64,000 bases of DNA. It comes from Antilocapra americana (lineage: Eukaryota > Chordata > Mammalia > Artiodactyla > Antilocapridae). Location of the stretch: assembly GCA_007570785.1 (NCBI GenBank), contig ML664199.1, positions 22,527,907 to 22,591,906 on the forward strand, read 5' to 3'. The translations under genes were made by a program, and so were the position numbers. The first letter of the stretch is position 1; the number at the start of each line of letters is the position of its first letter. Shown here piece by piece: positions 10,089 to 22,300 of this stretch. The notes under the pieces were generated by a model that worked only from the letters and a program-made list of their open reading frames with translations, made no database searches and was not told the origin of the DNA.

Positions 10089-11520
10089 AAGAGGCACCAC
10101 AGAGGTGAGCAACAAGAACAGGATGCCTCAGACACAGGGAGAGTAGGGTCAAGGGGACAGAGAGGTTCAATAAGATGAAGGACCCTGGGATCACCCGGAA
10201 CTCTTAGGGAGTAGATGGTATGATGATGGAAGCAGAAGCCAGTCAAAAAAATCGATTGTACTGTTTGGGCAGTAAGTTGAGAATGATGAAATGTGTAGAT
10301 CATTTTTTCATACCCGCTTAAGGCAAGGATTAACTCAAAAGGAAGACAATGTTGAGGAAAGGCTCTATTTTTAGTAAAGGAAAGTCCTCAACAGTATTTA
10401 CAACATGTCAATGCAAGAAAGAAAGAGGACAGTTGATGGGCAAGGATTCCAGAGAGTTTGTGAAGTGATATGAGCAACAGGAAAGGTGGGCGAGTGTTGA
10501 ACTTCTGTACAGCAAAGAGAACAGCAGAAGGGAGTTAAAAGATTATGCATATTTGGTGGCAGGATGGAAGCTGAGGAAGTTAAAATCTGGTGACCAGTAT
10601 TTTTTTCACTGAAATTGGAAAAGTCATCTTCTGTGTGTGGCTTACAAGTAAATTGAGAACAGTAATAAAGGCTATAATGGCTACAAGTGACACACAAAAG
10701 AGATAACTAGAGATGAGTAGACGTCTGGGTCAAGACTAGAGTGCAGCTAGTGGGGACCTCAGCACACAATTCAAGGGGGTGGTCATTCTCAAGATCCAGC
10801 AGAGTTGGCTCCAAGAATGAGTGTCTCTTTAAATTTTGTGTTCTTGGCACTACATTCACTATACCCTAGCCCTGGCCTGGGGATTACCAACAGCTTCTCC
10901 ATCTAGATAAGGTCACTAATCATGGATTTTTTTTTTTTTTAATGAGGCAGATTGTGCTGGTTAGGAAAGTGTCTTCCATAGTAACTAGAAACCCAAGATA
11001 AGAAATGAAGAGAGAGAGAAAGAAAGAGAGAGGAGGAAAATAAAAAGGCAAGTGGAGAAAAGGGGAAGATGGAGGGGAGGGAGAGGGAAATTATTAGCCA
11101 GAGATTGGAATGAAAGATAAAACAAAAAGTCAAAGGAATGAAAGAACTGAATGCCTGTGACAGTACAGCGGAAATGGCTGTACGAACAAGGCAGGACTAG
11201 GAACGGAGTTAGGAGGGGGGGAGCAACTGCTAACATAAGGAGAGGTCAAGAGACCAAGAGTCCCAATGAGACCAAAGAACATATTTCAAGGGCATGAAAG
11301 AGTGCAGACTGATAGAAGGATCAGAGGTTGTGGTCAGAAAGGAGGATTTCAGAGTTCAGGATTTCAAACATGGAGCAACTCCAGTTGATGACAAGGGCTA
11401 GTAGTTGCTATGAGAGCAGTTGCTAAAGTGAAGTTGAGGTGGAGGCTGGTGGAGAAAGAGGCATCAGGAGCTGTGAGTCTGAAGCCCTGGATGGGGTCCT
11501 CCATGAGAACATGGCCTCAA

Positions 11521-12072
11521 TAGTTAAAGGAAAAAAAAATCACTATAATGTCTAAATATATTGTCTTAACATAACCAGAGGGGATAAAGATGATTCTTCA
11601 CGCCCACACATCTGTCCTTGTTGCCCAGTCAAAGTTGCTTTTACAAGACAGTGGACTCCTGCTCCCACACAGGTTTGTGGCTTTCCAGATCAACACTTCT
11701 ATGTTACACATTTACTGCACAACTCTTCTGTGTCACGCATATATCCTGGGATGATGAATGACTCAAAGTTTAGATGAAAACGTGCAGTAAGATAAGTATA
11801 ATTAAGTACTGTTGCAATTTTCATCAAGAACAAAGCTTTTTCTACCTTCCACAGCTAAAAATTTTCTTTTGAGGCTGTGATAAAGCTTGTGTGTGGAAGA
11901 GGAAGATTTCTATTTCCTATATTTTCTGCTCTAGTGTGCAAAAGGATTTTTCTCTGTCCTGAGTCCTATTTCCTATCGATGAGTAAATTCACATTGAATT
12001 ACTTAATGAATAAAGACGACAACTTGCTCTAGCAGAACAACTTATAAAAAGATAACAGATTGTAGCCATTTT
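11521..12072. other. Unique sequence
   Basis: AT-rich DNA with no recognised gene or repeat. It lies between the old split repeat and a Bov-tA. Confidence 0.5.
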
Positions 12073-12073
12073 T

Positions 12074-12284
12074 GAAAGTGAAAGTTTAGTCACTCAGTCG
12101 TGTCTGACTCTTTGCGACCCCATGGACTATAGCCTACTGGGCTCCTCCATCCACAGGATTTCCTAGGCAAGAGTACTGGAGTGGGTTCCCATTTCCTTCT
12201 CCAGAGGATCTTCCTGACCCAGGGATCGAACCCAGGTCTCCCACATTGTAGACAGTTGCTTTACCGTCTGAGCCACCAGGGAAG
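12074..12284 (-). mobile_element. Bov-tA SINE
   Basis: Minus-strand order: a head of the form ggcttccctggtggctcag, a B-box ggttcgatccc, the BovA body, and a tail in actttcactttc-like sequence. The BovA core (gtcgtgtctgactctttgcg) is close to consensus, so the copy is fairly young. The flanks share ccatttt (12067-12073 and about 12285-12291), a short possible target duplication. Confidence 0.9.
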
Positions 12285-13680
12285 CCATTTTCACCGGGGC
12301 AAAACCTCAATCCAGCATTTGAAAACCTAAAGACATGGGTCTGAAGTAAGCACACTTGACCTAAGAGTTTGGATGGAGGACATTTTATTTGATGATGACC
12401 CAGCTGAAGCTAATGACCACTTTTTTAGGACTACATCCATTACAGAGCTTGGGTCACTGCTGGCCCTATTCATCTCGGCTACTCTGTTCCAGGAGAAAAA
12501 TCCCCTAGAATATCTCAAAATCAATTTCGACAGACTCTGCAAAGCTCCTTACATAAAAGAACACCAAAAGTTAAAAAGAACCACCAGACACTCTAGAGAG
12601 CCCAAGCATATAGCCACTGCCACATAAAGGATGTATGTCCCAGTCTCTACTACAGAGATGTTCGGCAGACATTTAACAACTAGGACTATTGGCATGAGCT
12701 CAATCAGCTTTCTCTCTCTTTATGTAGAAAACACTAAAAATGTTTTAACCAAATGTCGACATTTTAGAGGCTCTGGATCAAGGGACCTTGTAACAGTGGA
12801 GAAATTCATTAACGACTTCTAGTCTTCTAATAAATACTTTAGGACCCCATCTCTAAGCTAGTTTTATCTACTATTTCTCCCAAAGTGACATAGAAGACTC
12901 TCTTTTCTACCAAACCAGTATCTGTCCTTCAAGTATCAAGACAAGAGTCACCTCCTCCAAGAAGCCTTCCCCAAATATTTAAGTCCTAGACATTTCTCCT
13001 TTCCGAAGGAAAGGAGAGTTTGGATAGCTTAGGGACCAATGCCTGAAGTGAGCAGCATTTTTTCAGACTGCTAACATACCCATGTAAATAATTAAATATT
13101 TTCCAATTCCAGCATAGAAGAAATGGATGTGAATAAGGAGTAAAAGAATGGAAAAGGAAAAAAAAATGAAAGTATTTTATATTTATTTAGGCCATGAGAA
13201 TCTATACTCCCTCTTGACTTTAGTCAAAACTGTACCCACTCTAACACTACGTTTTATAACATTTACCTATATTAATCTTGAGGGAAAGACATCATATACT
13301 TCTCTGTATGTCCAACAGGATATAGTGGTGTACATATAAAAGGTGTATTTTAGAAAACGGAATGTCATACCGAACACCTAGACCATAAAAACCAACAGTT
13401 TCTAACACCATTCTCTAACAAAAAGAACCAGGGTTCCTTGGAGAAATGATTAACTGCAAGACCAGGGCAGGGAATACACATGCTGAGCCTAAAGTATCAT
13501 GCAGTGACAGAAAATACAGAAAGTGCTCACAAAACAAAACGATGAGGGCATGTCAAAGGTTACTCAGAATCCAACTTGAAAGATCTCCTAATGGGCAAAA
13601 CTGTAACAATTTGAGGAACAAACTAAGGAACAATAGAGGTGGATTATAATCTAAAAGTTAAACTATACATCCATGTTTCA
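12285..13680. other. Mostly unique; possible L2 scrap
   Basis: No gene is recognised. The segment at about 12905-13000 (cacctcctccaagaagccttcccc) matches a well-known block in the 3' part of L2 LINEs, but the match is short. The open frames at 12373-12627 and 13148-13339 have no recognisable product. Confidence 0.45.
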
Positions 13681-13684
13681 CGCA

Positions 13685-13800
13685 TGCTCAGTCATGTCTG
13701 ACTCTTAGTGACCCATGGACTACAGCCTGCCAGGCTCTTCTGTCCATCAAATTCTCCAGGCAAAAATACTGGAATGAGTTGCCATTTCCTTCTCCAATAT
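13685..13800 (-). mobile_element. BovA monomer fragment
   Basis: A single BovA unit without a tRNA head (catgtctgactcttagtgac to ccatttccttctccaa), diverged at several positions. It could be half of a decayed BOV-A2. Confidence 0.85.
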
Positions 13801-14336
13801 CCATGTTATGTGCTATTTACATATCAATAAAAGTGGAAAAGTAAAATATATATCCACAAGTCCACACAGATATAAATAAGTGATTGAATAAATACAGTTC
13901 AGTTCAGTCACTAAGTCATGTCTGACTCTTTGTGACCCCATGAATTGCAGCATGCCAGGCATCCCTGTCCATCACCAACTCCCAGAGTCCACCCAAACCC
14001 ATGTCCATTGAGTCCGGGATGCCATCTAACCATCTCATCCTCTGTCATTCCCTTCTCTTCCTGCCCTCAATCTTTTCCAGCATCAGGGTCTTTTCCAATG
14101 AGTCAGCTCTTCACAACAGGTGGCCAAAGTATTGGACTTTCAACTTCAACATCAGTCCTTTCAATGAACACCCAGGACAGATCTCCTTTAGGATGGACTG
14201 GTTGGATCTCCTTGCAGTCCAAGGGACTCTTAAGAGTCTTTTCCAACACCGCAGTTCAAAAGCATCAGTTCTTCAGTGCTCAGCTTTCTTTATAGTCCAG
14301 CTCTCACATCCATACATGACCACTGGAAAAACCATA

Positions 14337-14537
14337 GACTCTAATGCTGGGAAGGATTAGGGGTGGGAGGAGAAGGGGACGACAGAGGATGAGATGGCTG
14401 GATAGCATTATTGACTCCGTGAACATGGGTTTGGGTGGACTCCGGGAGTTGATGATGGACAGGGAGGCCTAGCGAGCTATGATTCATGGGGTCACAAAGA
14501 GTCAGACACCACTGAGAGACTGAATTGAACTGACTAG
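14337..14537 (+). mobile_element. Short BovB 3' end nested in opposite-strand BovB
   Basis: The sequence from actctaatgctgggaagga to gaattgaactga is the last ~200 bp of BovB in plus orientation. The minus-strand BovB on both sides resumes its normal order: accatag on the left and ctagacagacc on the right, adjacent in other copies apart from about six bases. This is best explained by a second, strongly 5'-truncated BovB insertion with a tiny target deletion. Confidence 0.85.
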
Positions 14538-14744
14538 ACAGACCTCTGTTGACAAAATGATGTCTCTGCTTTTTAAAATGCGGCCTAGGTTGGTCATAAC
14601 TTTCCTTCCATGGAGTGTCTTTTAATTTCATGACTGCAATCACCATCTGCAGTGATTTTGGAGCCCAACAAAATAAAGTCAGCCACTATTTCCACTGTTT
14701 CCCCATCTATTTGCCATGAAGTGATGGGACCAGATGCCATGATC

Positions 14745-16220
14745 TTAGTTTTCCAAATGTTGAGCTTTAAGCCAACTTTTTTCACTCTCTTCTTTCAGTT
14801 TCATCAAGAGGCACTTTAGTTCTTCTTCACTTTCTGCCATAAGGGTGGTGTCATCTGCATATCTGAGGTTATTGATATTTCTCCCAGCAATCTTGATTCC
14901 AGCTTGTGCTTCATCCAGCCCAGCAGTTCTCATGATGTACTCTGGATATAAGTTAAAGAAGCAGGGTGACAATATATAGCCTTGACGTACTCCTTTTCCT
15001 GTTTGGAACCAGTCTGTTGTTCCATGTCCAGTTCTAATTGATGCTTCCTGGCCTGCATAAAGATTTCTCAAGAGGCAGATCAGGTGGTCTTGTATTCCCA
15101 TCTCTTTAAGAATTTTCCACAGTTTATTGTGATCCACACAGTCAAAGGCTTTGGCATAGTCAATAAAGCAGAAAGAGATGTTTTCCTGGAACTCTCTTGC
15201 TTTTTTGATGATCCAGTGGATGTTGGCAATTTGATCTCTGGTTCCTCTGTCTTTTCTAAATCCAGTTTGACCATCTGAAAGTTCATGGTTCAGGTATTGC
15301 TGACGCCTGTCTTGGAAAATTTTGAGCATTACTTTACTAGCACGTGAGATGAGTACAATTGTGCAGTAGTTCGAGCATTCTTTGCCATTGCCCTTCTTTG
15401 GGATTGGAATGAAAACTGACCTTTTATAGTCCTGTGGCCACTGCTGAGCTTTCCAAATTTTTTGGCATAGTGACTGCAGCACTTTCACAGCGTCATCTTT
15501 CAGGATTTGAAATAGCTCCACTGGAATTCCATCACCTCCACTAGCTTTGTTCATAGTGATGTTTCCTAAGGCCCACTTGACTTCACATTCCAGGATGTCT
15601 GGCTCTAGGTGAGTGATCACACCATCATGATTATCTGGGTCGTGAAGATCTTTTGTGTATACTTCTGTATATTCTTGCCATCTCTTCTTAATAACTTCTG
15701 CTTCTGTTAGGTCCATACCATTTCTGTCCTTTATTGAGCCCATCTTTGCCGGAAATGTTCCCTTGGTATCTCTAATTTTCTTGAAGAGATCTCTAGTCTT
15801 TCCCATTCTATTGTTTTCCTCTATTTCTTTGCATTGATCACTGAGGAAGTCGTTCTTATCTCTTCTTGCTATCCTTTGGAACTCTGCATTCAAATGGGTA
15901 TATCTTTCCTTTTTTCCTTTGCTTTTCACTTCTCTTCTTTTCACAGCTATTTGTAAGGCCTCCTCAGAGAGCCATTTTGCTTTTTTGCATTTCTTTTTCT
16001 TGGGGATGGTCTTGATTCCTGTCTCCTGTAGAATGTCATGAATCTCCATGCATAGTTCATCAGACACTCTGTCTATCAGATCTAGTCCCCTAAATCTATT
16101 TCTCACTTCCACTGTATAGTCATAAGGGATTTGATTTAGGTCATACCTGAATGGTCTAGTGGTTCTCCCCACTTTCTTCAATTTCAGTCTGAATTTGGCA
16201 ATAAGAAGTTCATGATCTGA
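14745..16220 (-). pseudogene. BovB ORF remnant: endonuclease end plus reverse transcriptase
   Basis: An uninterrupted frame runs from at least the endonuclease SDH motif (SDHELLIAKF) down to 14745; counted from a TTG at 16181 it is 478 codons. RT motif A is FIDYAKAFD (catalytic D at about residue 341), motif B is GVRQGYILSP (397-406), and motif C is LRYADD (YADD at about 441-444). The upstream linker has the K-rich KKKKCKKAKW block at about 61-70. RTE-type RTs of this kind copy their own RNA at a nicked target in the nucleus. The N-terminal endonuclease is lost by 5' truncation, and the frame ends early after ESEEELKCLL, so the protein would be incomplete. Confidence 0.88.
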
Positions 16221-16657
16221 GCCACAGTCAGCTCCCGGTCTTGTTTTTGCTGACTGTATAGAGCTTCTTCATCTTTGGCTGCAAAGAACATAATCAATCT
16301 GATTTCGGTGTTGACCATCTGGTGATGTCCATGTGTAGAGTCTTCTCTTGTGTTGTTGGGAGAGGATGTTTGCTAATGACCAGTGCGTTCTTTTGTCAGA
16401 ATTCTATTAGCCTTTGCCCTGCTTTATTCTGTACTCCAAGGCCAAATTTGCCTGTTACTCCAGGTGTTTCTTGACTTCCTACTTTTGCAGTCCAGTCCCC
16501 TATAATGAAAAGAACATCTTTTTGGGGTGAGGAGAAGAAATCAGACTCCATTATAGGAGTGTTCTAAATAATTTATGTAGAGACTCTCCCATCAGGAGGT
16601 GGAACTTAATCACCCTCTACCCACCCACCTTGCATGTGGGCTGCACTTAGTGCCCTG

Positions 16658-16876
16658 GTACGTGCTAAGTCTCTTCAGTTCTGTCTGACTCTTTGAGACC
16701 CCATGGACTATAGCCCACCAGGTTCCTCTCTCCATGGGATTCTCCAGGCAAGAATACTGGAGTGGGTTGCCATGCCCTCCTCCAGGGGATCTTCCTGATG
16801 CAGGGACCATCCACGTTCCTTATGTCTCCTGCACTGGCAGGCGGACTCTTTAGCACTAGCACCACCTGGGAAGCCC
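16658..16876 (-). mobile_element. Bov-tA SINE
   Basis: The tRNA-like head is at the right (gggcttcccaggtggtgc on the minus strand) and the BovA body at the left (gtgctaagtctcttcag...). The B-box is degraded (ccatccacgttcc replaces the usual gatcgaaccc), so the pol III promoter looks damaged. Confidence 0.9.
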
Positions 16877-16879
16877 TGC

Positions 16880-18058
16880 TTCCAAAGAGCAGAGTATTGC
16901 AGGGGAGCGGGGAGGCTTCCCAGTGCAGAAATCTGGCAAACACTACCTTGGCCAGGTAGGTGATCAAGGGTAACATTACCAGCTGTTAGCATGGATCACT
17001 GATAAGATGTGATGAGGAAGGCACTTCACCTCTGTGGTTTTCCTCCCCAAAACCCAAACCCCTGTCTGACCATGAGAAAAACATCAGACAAACCCCAATA
17101 GAGACATTCTTCCTGACAACTATTCTTCAAAACTGTCCAAGTCAGCAGAAACAAGGAAAATCTGAGAAACTGTCACAGATCAGAGGAGGCTAAGGAAGCA
17201 ACTAACTGGTATCCTGCGTGAGATTCTGAAGCAGAAAAAGGACGTTGTAAGACTAGTAAAATGTGAATAAAATGTACTTGAATAGAATAAAATTAAGTAT
17301 TTCACTTAGTAGTACTGTGCCAAAACTGGTTCCTTGGTTATGACAAAGGTAAATTGTTATTCACAGGGGGAAGGGGTGAGGGACTTAACACAGACAACTT
17401 TTCTACTATCTTTGCAACTATTTTTTTTATAAATCTATCTATAACTATTCTAAAATAAAAAGGTTTATTTTCAAACTGAAAGAATGGGAAGAGAATTGGT
17501 AGCAGAACGCTTTGATAATGTACTCAAGGTCATACTAGAAGCCAAATCTCTCTAACCCAGTGCAAGATGGCTCCCAGTTACACCATGTCAAGAAAGTACA
17601 GGAGATGGGCATGACCTCTGGAAGGCCCCCCTCTGAATAGAAAGACATGTGTTTTAGGGAAGGTATGGAGGAGGAAGGGCCAGCCCTTCACACTGCCAGC
17701 ACGTGTCATTGGCATAATCACCACAGAGGCAGGCGCCTGCAAAACGGGTCCTTGGGCAGAATGGGTCTGTGTTTGTCATTAGCTTCAGAGGCTATGGATA
17801 TCTTCTTAATTTTGCCTGTTGTGCCTGTTTTTCTCTGGTGGGGGAAAAAAAAAAACAGAACTTTGGTTCAAGAATTAGTTGCAAGCCAGCAAAAATGAAT
17901 AGTAATGAGACTATTTCTATCAAAATAGCTTCATTACCATGCCAATGTCTGATAAAACCAAATGCTCGATTCTCTCCAGCAAGAAAGGTGCTGAAGGCAA
18001 CATCCTTACACCTTTGGGGAGGAAAAGAATTCATGTTCAAACATTTTAAAGACCTCCT

Positions 18059-18060
<2 letters not shown>
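16880..18060. other. Unique sequence
   Basis: No recognised gene or repeat. The open frames near 17647-18116 are short and lack any familiar domain. Confidence 0.5.

Positions 18061-18062
<2 letters not shown>

Positions 18063-18107
<45 letters not shown>
18063..18107. repeat. (CA)n microsatellite
   Basis: About 22 uninterrupted CA units, long enough to be length-polymorphic in a population. Confidence 0.97.
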
Positions 18108-18110
<3 letters not shown>

Positions 18111-18190
18111 CTCTGATTGAGTCAAACTGGGATTGGTGATAACAAAATAACACTAGTCTTGGCCCATTTTTTCTTTAATGCTTGTCCTGT

Positions 18191-18395
18191 GCTAAGTGTG
18201 TTTAAGTCGCTTCAGTCATGTCTGACTCTCTGCAACCCTATGGACTGGAGCCCGCCAGGCTTCTCTGTCCATGGGATTCTCCAGGCAAGGGTGGGTTGCC
18301 ATGGCCTCATCCAGGGGATATTCCCGACTCACGGATCAAACCTGTATCTCATGTCTTCTGCACTGGCAGGTGGGTTCTTTACCACTGGCACTTGG
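18191..18395 (-). mobile_element. Bov-tA SINE
   Basis: The BovA part (gcttcagtcatgtctgactc) and the tRNA-like end (actggcaggtgggttctttaccactggc) are both present. It lacks the aatactggagt bases found in other copies (gcaagg directly followed by gtgggttgcc), an internal deletion of about 10 bp. A 15-nt A run follows at about 18403-18417 but lies on the tRNA side and is not the SINE tail. Confidence 0.88.
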
Positions 18396-18982
18396 TTTAA
18401 TTAAAAAAAAAAAAAAAGCACATGCACTTAAGAATTTTCCCTGATTCTAGGAAGGAAAAATACTGTTAAAGATTCAGAAACTTAATGTGTCTCGGCCATG
18501 GACAAGGCTTTAGGGACTGTATAAACTATTAAAATGTTCCCTGATGTTTTTCATAAAGAAGACAGCAGACACTGTTCACTAAATGAGGTACTGGAAGAGT
18601 CTGCCAGCTGAACTCTGCTGCCCTGGTGGACCCTGAATCCTAAATGAAATTAGAATTTTACTGAATTCTTGTCTCCAACCACAGAGGGGCACCCATCTGG
18701 TCTCCAATATCTCTGCCCCAGAACCTACACTTGACAGGGCTGAACTTCCATGATAGAATTTGGTTTCTATGCATTGGATATTCTTCTTTAATTCTTCCCC
18801 TTACTCCACTTATTATAACCTGTAATTAAGGAAATACAGAAATAAATTATGTAAGTGAAAAAATATCTCACAAACCATAGAGAACAAACTCCCATCCAAA
18901 GAGTATTGTCATTTTAGCAGGACGTTATTTGTTTCTTTCAAAAAATGAATGAATGGGCAGAACTCCAGATTGGTAAGTCACT

Positions 18983-18993
18983 CATCTCCTGTT
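18983..18993 (+). repeat. Target-site duplication, left (BovB fragment)
   Basis: catctcctgtt, repeated perfectly at 19226-19236. Confidence 0.8.
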
Positions 18994-19225
18994 CAGTTCA
19001 GTTCAGTCATTCAGTCATGTCCAACTTTTTGCGATCCTATGGACTGCAGCACGCCAGGCCTCCCTGTCCATCACCAACTCCCGGAGTTTACTCAAACTCA
19101 TGTCCATTTAGTCGGTGATGCCATCCAGCCATCTCATCCTCTGTCGTCCCCTTCTCCTTTCACCTTCAGTCTTTCCCAGCATCAGGGTCATTTCAAATGA
19201 GTCAGTTCTCCACATCAGGTGGCCA
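18994..19225 (-). mobile_element. BovB 3'-end fragment
   Basis: The left edge carries cagttcagttcagtcattc, the reverse of the BovB 3' tail. The sequence then follows the last ~230 bp of BovB (caccaactcccggag, tcatcctctgtcgtccccttc). It is strongly 5'-truncated and delimited by an 11-bp perfect duplication. No coding capacity remains. Confidence 0.9.
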
Positions 19226-19236
19226 CATCTCCTGTT

Positions 19237-19332
19237 ACCACCTTGAAGAATCCCATGGACAGAAGAGCCTGGTGGGCTATAGTCCACGGAGTCGCAAACA
19301 GTTGGACACCACTGAAGTAACTTGACACACAC
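19237..19332 (+). mobile_element. BovA/Bov-tA 3' fragment
   Basis: The sequence agaatcccatggacagaagagcc to cagttggacaccactgaag is the 3' half of a BovA unit in plus orientation, abutting the previous element's duplication. The tRNA head is absent. Confidence 0.85.
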
Positions 19333-19334
19333 GC

Positions 19335-22300
19335 CTTTCTCTTGTGAAAGAGCCTGAGAAGTTTCTCACTTGACCTCCAAGTCAGAGCAGCCTGTCTGTC
19401 TACTTTGCTAATCCACAAAGAGTAAACCTCAACGATCATTTTCCACTAGGTAGTAAAACCTTTCCTTTTACATATCTTGAGAGTTCTGACTACTCACTTT
19501 TAAGCCAGAAACTCCAGACGGGGTGAGGAGAGCACATCATTTGTAAACTCAGCTTGCCAAGGAGAGAGGGTTGGGGTGCACTCCGAAATGCTGCCATGGA
19601 GCTTTTTAACACTGAACAGTGCCAAGTGTCCACAAGGGATGACTTGAAATGTCTCTGCAGTGCACAGGGCCTGGTGCCCACAGCCTGGCTCCAGCTGAGT
19701 TTCTACCACCTTCCAAGGACTCTTACAAAAACAGCCTTATGGATCCTCTCTGGTTCTAGTAAAAGAAGAAGTTTCAGATAAGTTAGGGAAAAGTCAAGAT
19801 AGGAGACAAAAGAATGGGAATCTTCTTGTAGAAATCTGAATCACTTGCCCCTGAGCAATATACTATTTTCTTGCTAAACGCACCACACACACGCACACAC
19901 ACACACACACACACAGTGATACTGAAAGCAAATCCACTTGTTAATGTTCAACTCTTCTATCTGGTTATGGAAAAGGCTGGCAATAACGGGCAGATAAATC
20001 AGTTCTTTTAGGCGGCCACACCACCGATAAAACGGAAACAATAAAGCTGGAGACAGGCTTGCTGGGCCCCAGCTGGTATTGCTTATATCTGTCCAAAGCA
20101 ATCAGGAATCATAAAGAAACTTCTTTTTGGAACGCCTAACCACAAACTTCACAGTGACCGCTTCAGTCCCACATGCCCATGTGCTGCAGGGGGGTGCTGG
20201 GGCCTTGATACCTTTATTCTTTTTGACAAGATCAATCAGTCTCTCTGGAATCTCCCCATGGCCCACTCCCCTCCTCCACTCCAGCCCATGTCCAGGAAAG
20301 AAGTACAGTAATCAAACAACGAGGCAAAGCTCCTTCCTCGGCCTCTGTCAGAGGTTAGCCAAACCTTGGTACATCCTGACCCAGAGCGCACCTCAAGCAA
20401 GGCAGCCCAGTCATCCCCAAGAGGTAAATAGAGGAGGCATTGTGCCCTGAAATCCAGAAATGGCAAAATCACACCCAGCAAACCCAAGACCTCAAACGAT
20501 GAAGTCTTGTACTCCCACGAGGCCAGCTAACAGGATTCATACCTGGGATCTCTCTCATCTCAAACTAAAACTATCAGCCAGGTATCAGGGTTTAGTGATA
20601 GAAGGTTAGCTAACAGGATCTGCACACTCATTTTCCCACTGCAGCTCTAGGAATGATGGTTGTTCTCTGATCATAAGCAAGGCCTCCCTCCCACTGTGTC
20701 ATTTCTCTCACACCTGTTCACACACAGATATAAGCCCAGCCAGTCGTGGTCTAGAAACACACCCTGGACACTTCGCAGCCTTTGCGAATAGACTGGCCTC
20801 TTCTCCACCCCCTCATTGTGCGGGCCACAAATGGCTCCTCATTTTCATTAATTAGTGCAGTCTCTACCTATTGTCAGTCATCAGAACCTGCCATATGGTT
20901 ACCATCAGGTGTGCTCAAGTTCCTATTATGTGGCATTCCCGGGTGCCCTAAATAGATACTGCAGAATCTGCTTGTGTTTTTACAGGGCCACTTATATTTC
21001 AAAGAAGCTCATTCTGTTTCGAGTGATTGCTAAGGGGGGCTTCTCTGTTCAGCACTGTGCTCCATTGAAAACCAGCGCTTCCTAAGGAACACGGCTTCCC
21101 TTCTCCTCTACAGCTTTGCCATGCAACAGGGACTGTCCTAGACACTGCTACCTTTGGGGAAGAGGATTTGGGGAGTGTTTTTCTATAATTGCAAGCAAGT
21201 AAAACGTTGAGGAGAATGCCATGATGATTAGTGAAAGGGAAAGTCAACTCTCCCTCAAAACTAGGCACATAAGGAATAAAAATAACCCAAAAAGCCCCAA
21301 AGAAATCATGTCAATAAACTATGTCACATCTTGTGTGATTATGAAGAAATCCTCTTTTAAATATTTTTTATCTGCCACTGATCAAAAGATTTACAAGTGG
21401 CTTTCATCTCTGTGCTTTCAAGGATTCTATAAGAAGGATGTCACTTCATTAGGAACCCCTAAACTATGTAACATGTTCATGAAGACCCAGTCCTTCCTGT
21501 CCCCATAAGTTCACTGCTGAGTATCACTATTCTTCTTCCACCATCACAGCTTTAACCAGCTTGGGATATCTGTCTGTGGATCTGACACTCTGAAAGAAGT
21601 ACAAAGTCATGTGGCCTGAGCAGATAACACCTCATTTTAAATCCTGAAACAAATGTGCCCTCTTATGGGGCATGATCTTCTACCTACAGTTGCAGAGCCT
21701 TTTGAGGTACAGGCCCTATTCCTAGTTGTTACTCAGACCCTTTAGGGCAGAACTGATGCTGAATTTTATAATTCGGTGATAGCATTACCATCAGTAAGAC
21801 TTTTCTAGAAAATTACTCCAACATATAATCTTGTCAGTTGGTTTTTATAGACACACATACTTACAGGTCTGTGCTGAAATTGGTTTACAGGCATGAACAC
21901 TTCTTATTTCTGGGTTGTTGTTTTTTTCTGGGTTTAACATGAGCTTACACTTTTTAGTACCGAGGAGCCCTAAAGAGTGAACCATTGACTCCATGTAAAG
22001 GTCCAGAAGCGTGCATTCATATACACACACACATTTCTCCACTGCAATCAGGAAGATGGCAATACAATGAAATACAAGATTATGGCTTAAACTCCAAATT
22101 ATATCTTATTAGCCAAAGATTTTCAGAAATGCCCAGTAGCTTCTCAGGATGAACTAAACTCAGTTTTCTCCAATGATAACAGGAAAGTCATTGGAATAAG
22201 GTGCCATATGTTTTCCTATGGGCATAATCTGCTTTAAGGAAACAAATGTAACATCAGCATACTCTATCTATTTGCCACATTTTTGGAGACAAATTTTTGG

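Larger units (their letters stand above)
4375..11520 (+). repeat. Old mammalian repeat, split by BovB and L1
   Basis: Sequence at about 4375-4815, 7035-7485 and 10089-11520 shows, in order, motifs I associate with one ancient interspersed repeat. They are a ctactatatgtaaagttccatg block, a gacattttaaccaagtcttgaag block, a block about a tagacagctgaagcc, a gacagagaggttcaataagatg block, and finally gatttcaaacatggagcaactcc. The order is kept across the two younger insertions. I cannot name the family safely; an L1M/HAL1-type origin is possible. Local G/A-rich runs (10990-11060, agag/aaag) are part of the third segment. Confidence 0.5.
13895..16530 (-). mobile_element. BovB LINE, 5'-truncated, with intact RT frame
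   Basis: The 3' end is at the left (cagttcagttcagtcac, the reverse of the BovB gaactgaactg tail). The copy continues rightward through the RT, the SDH motif of the endonuclease (about 16212-16220) and the GDW block near 16495, and is truncated at about 16530. A plus-strand BovB piece interrupts it at 14337-14537. Sequence is close to other BovB copies in the window and includes a long uninterrupted frame. No target-site duplication was found. Confidence 0.94.

Noticed and set aside
18063..18107. CRISPR-like regular repeats
   Set aside because: A simple CA microsatellite. No spaced direct repeats of CRISPR type exist in the window, and the DNA is from a mammal.
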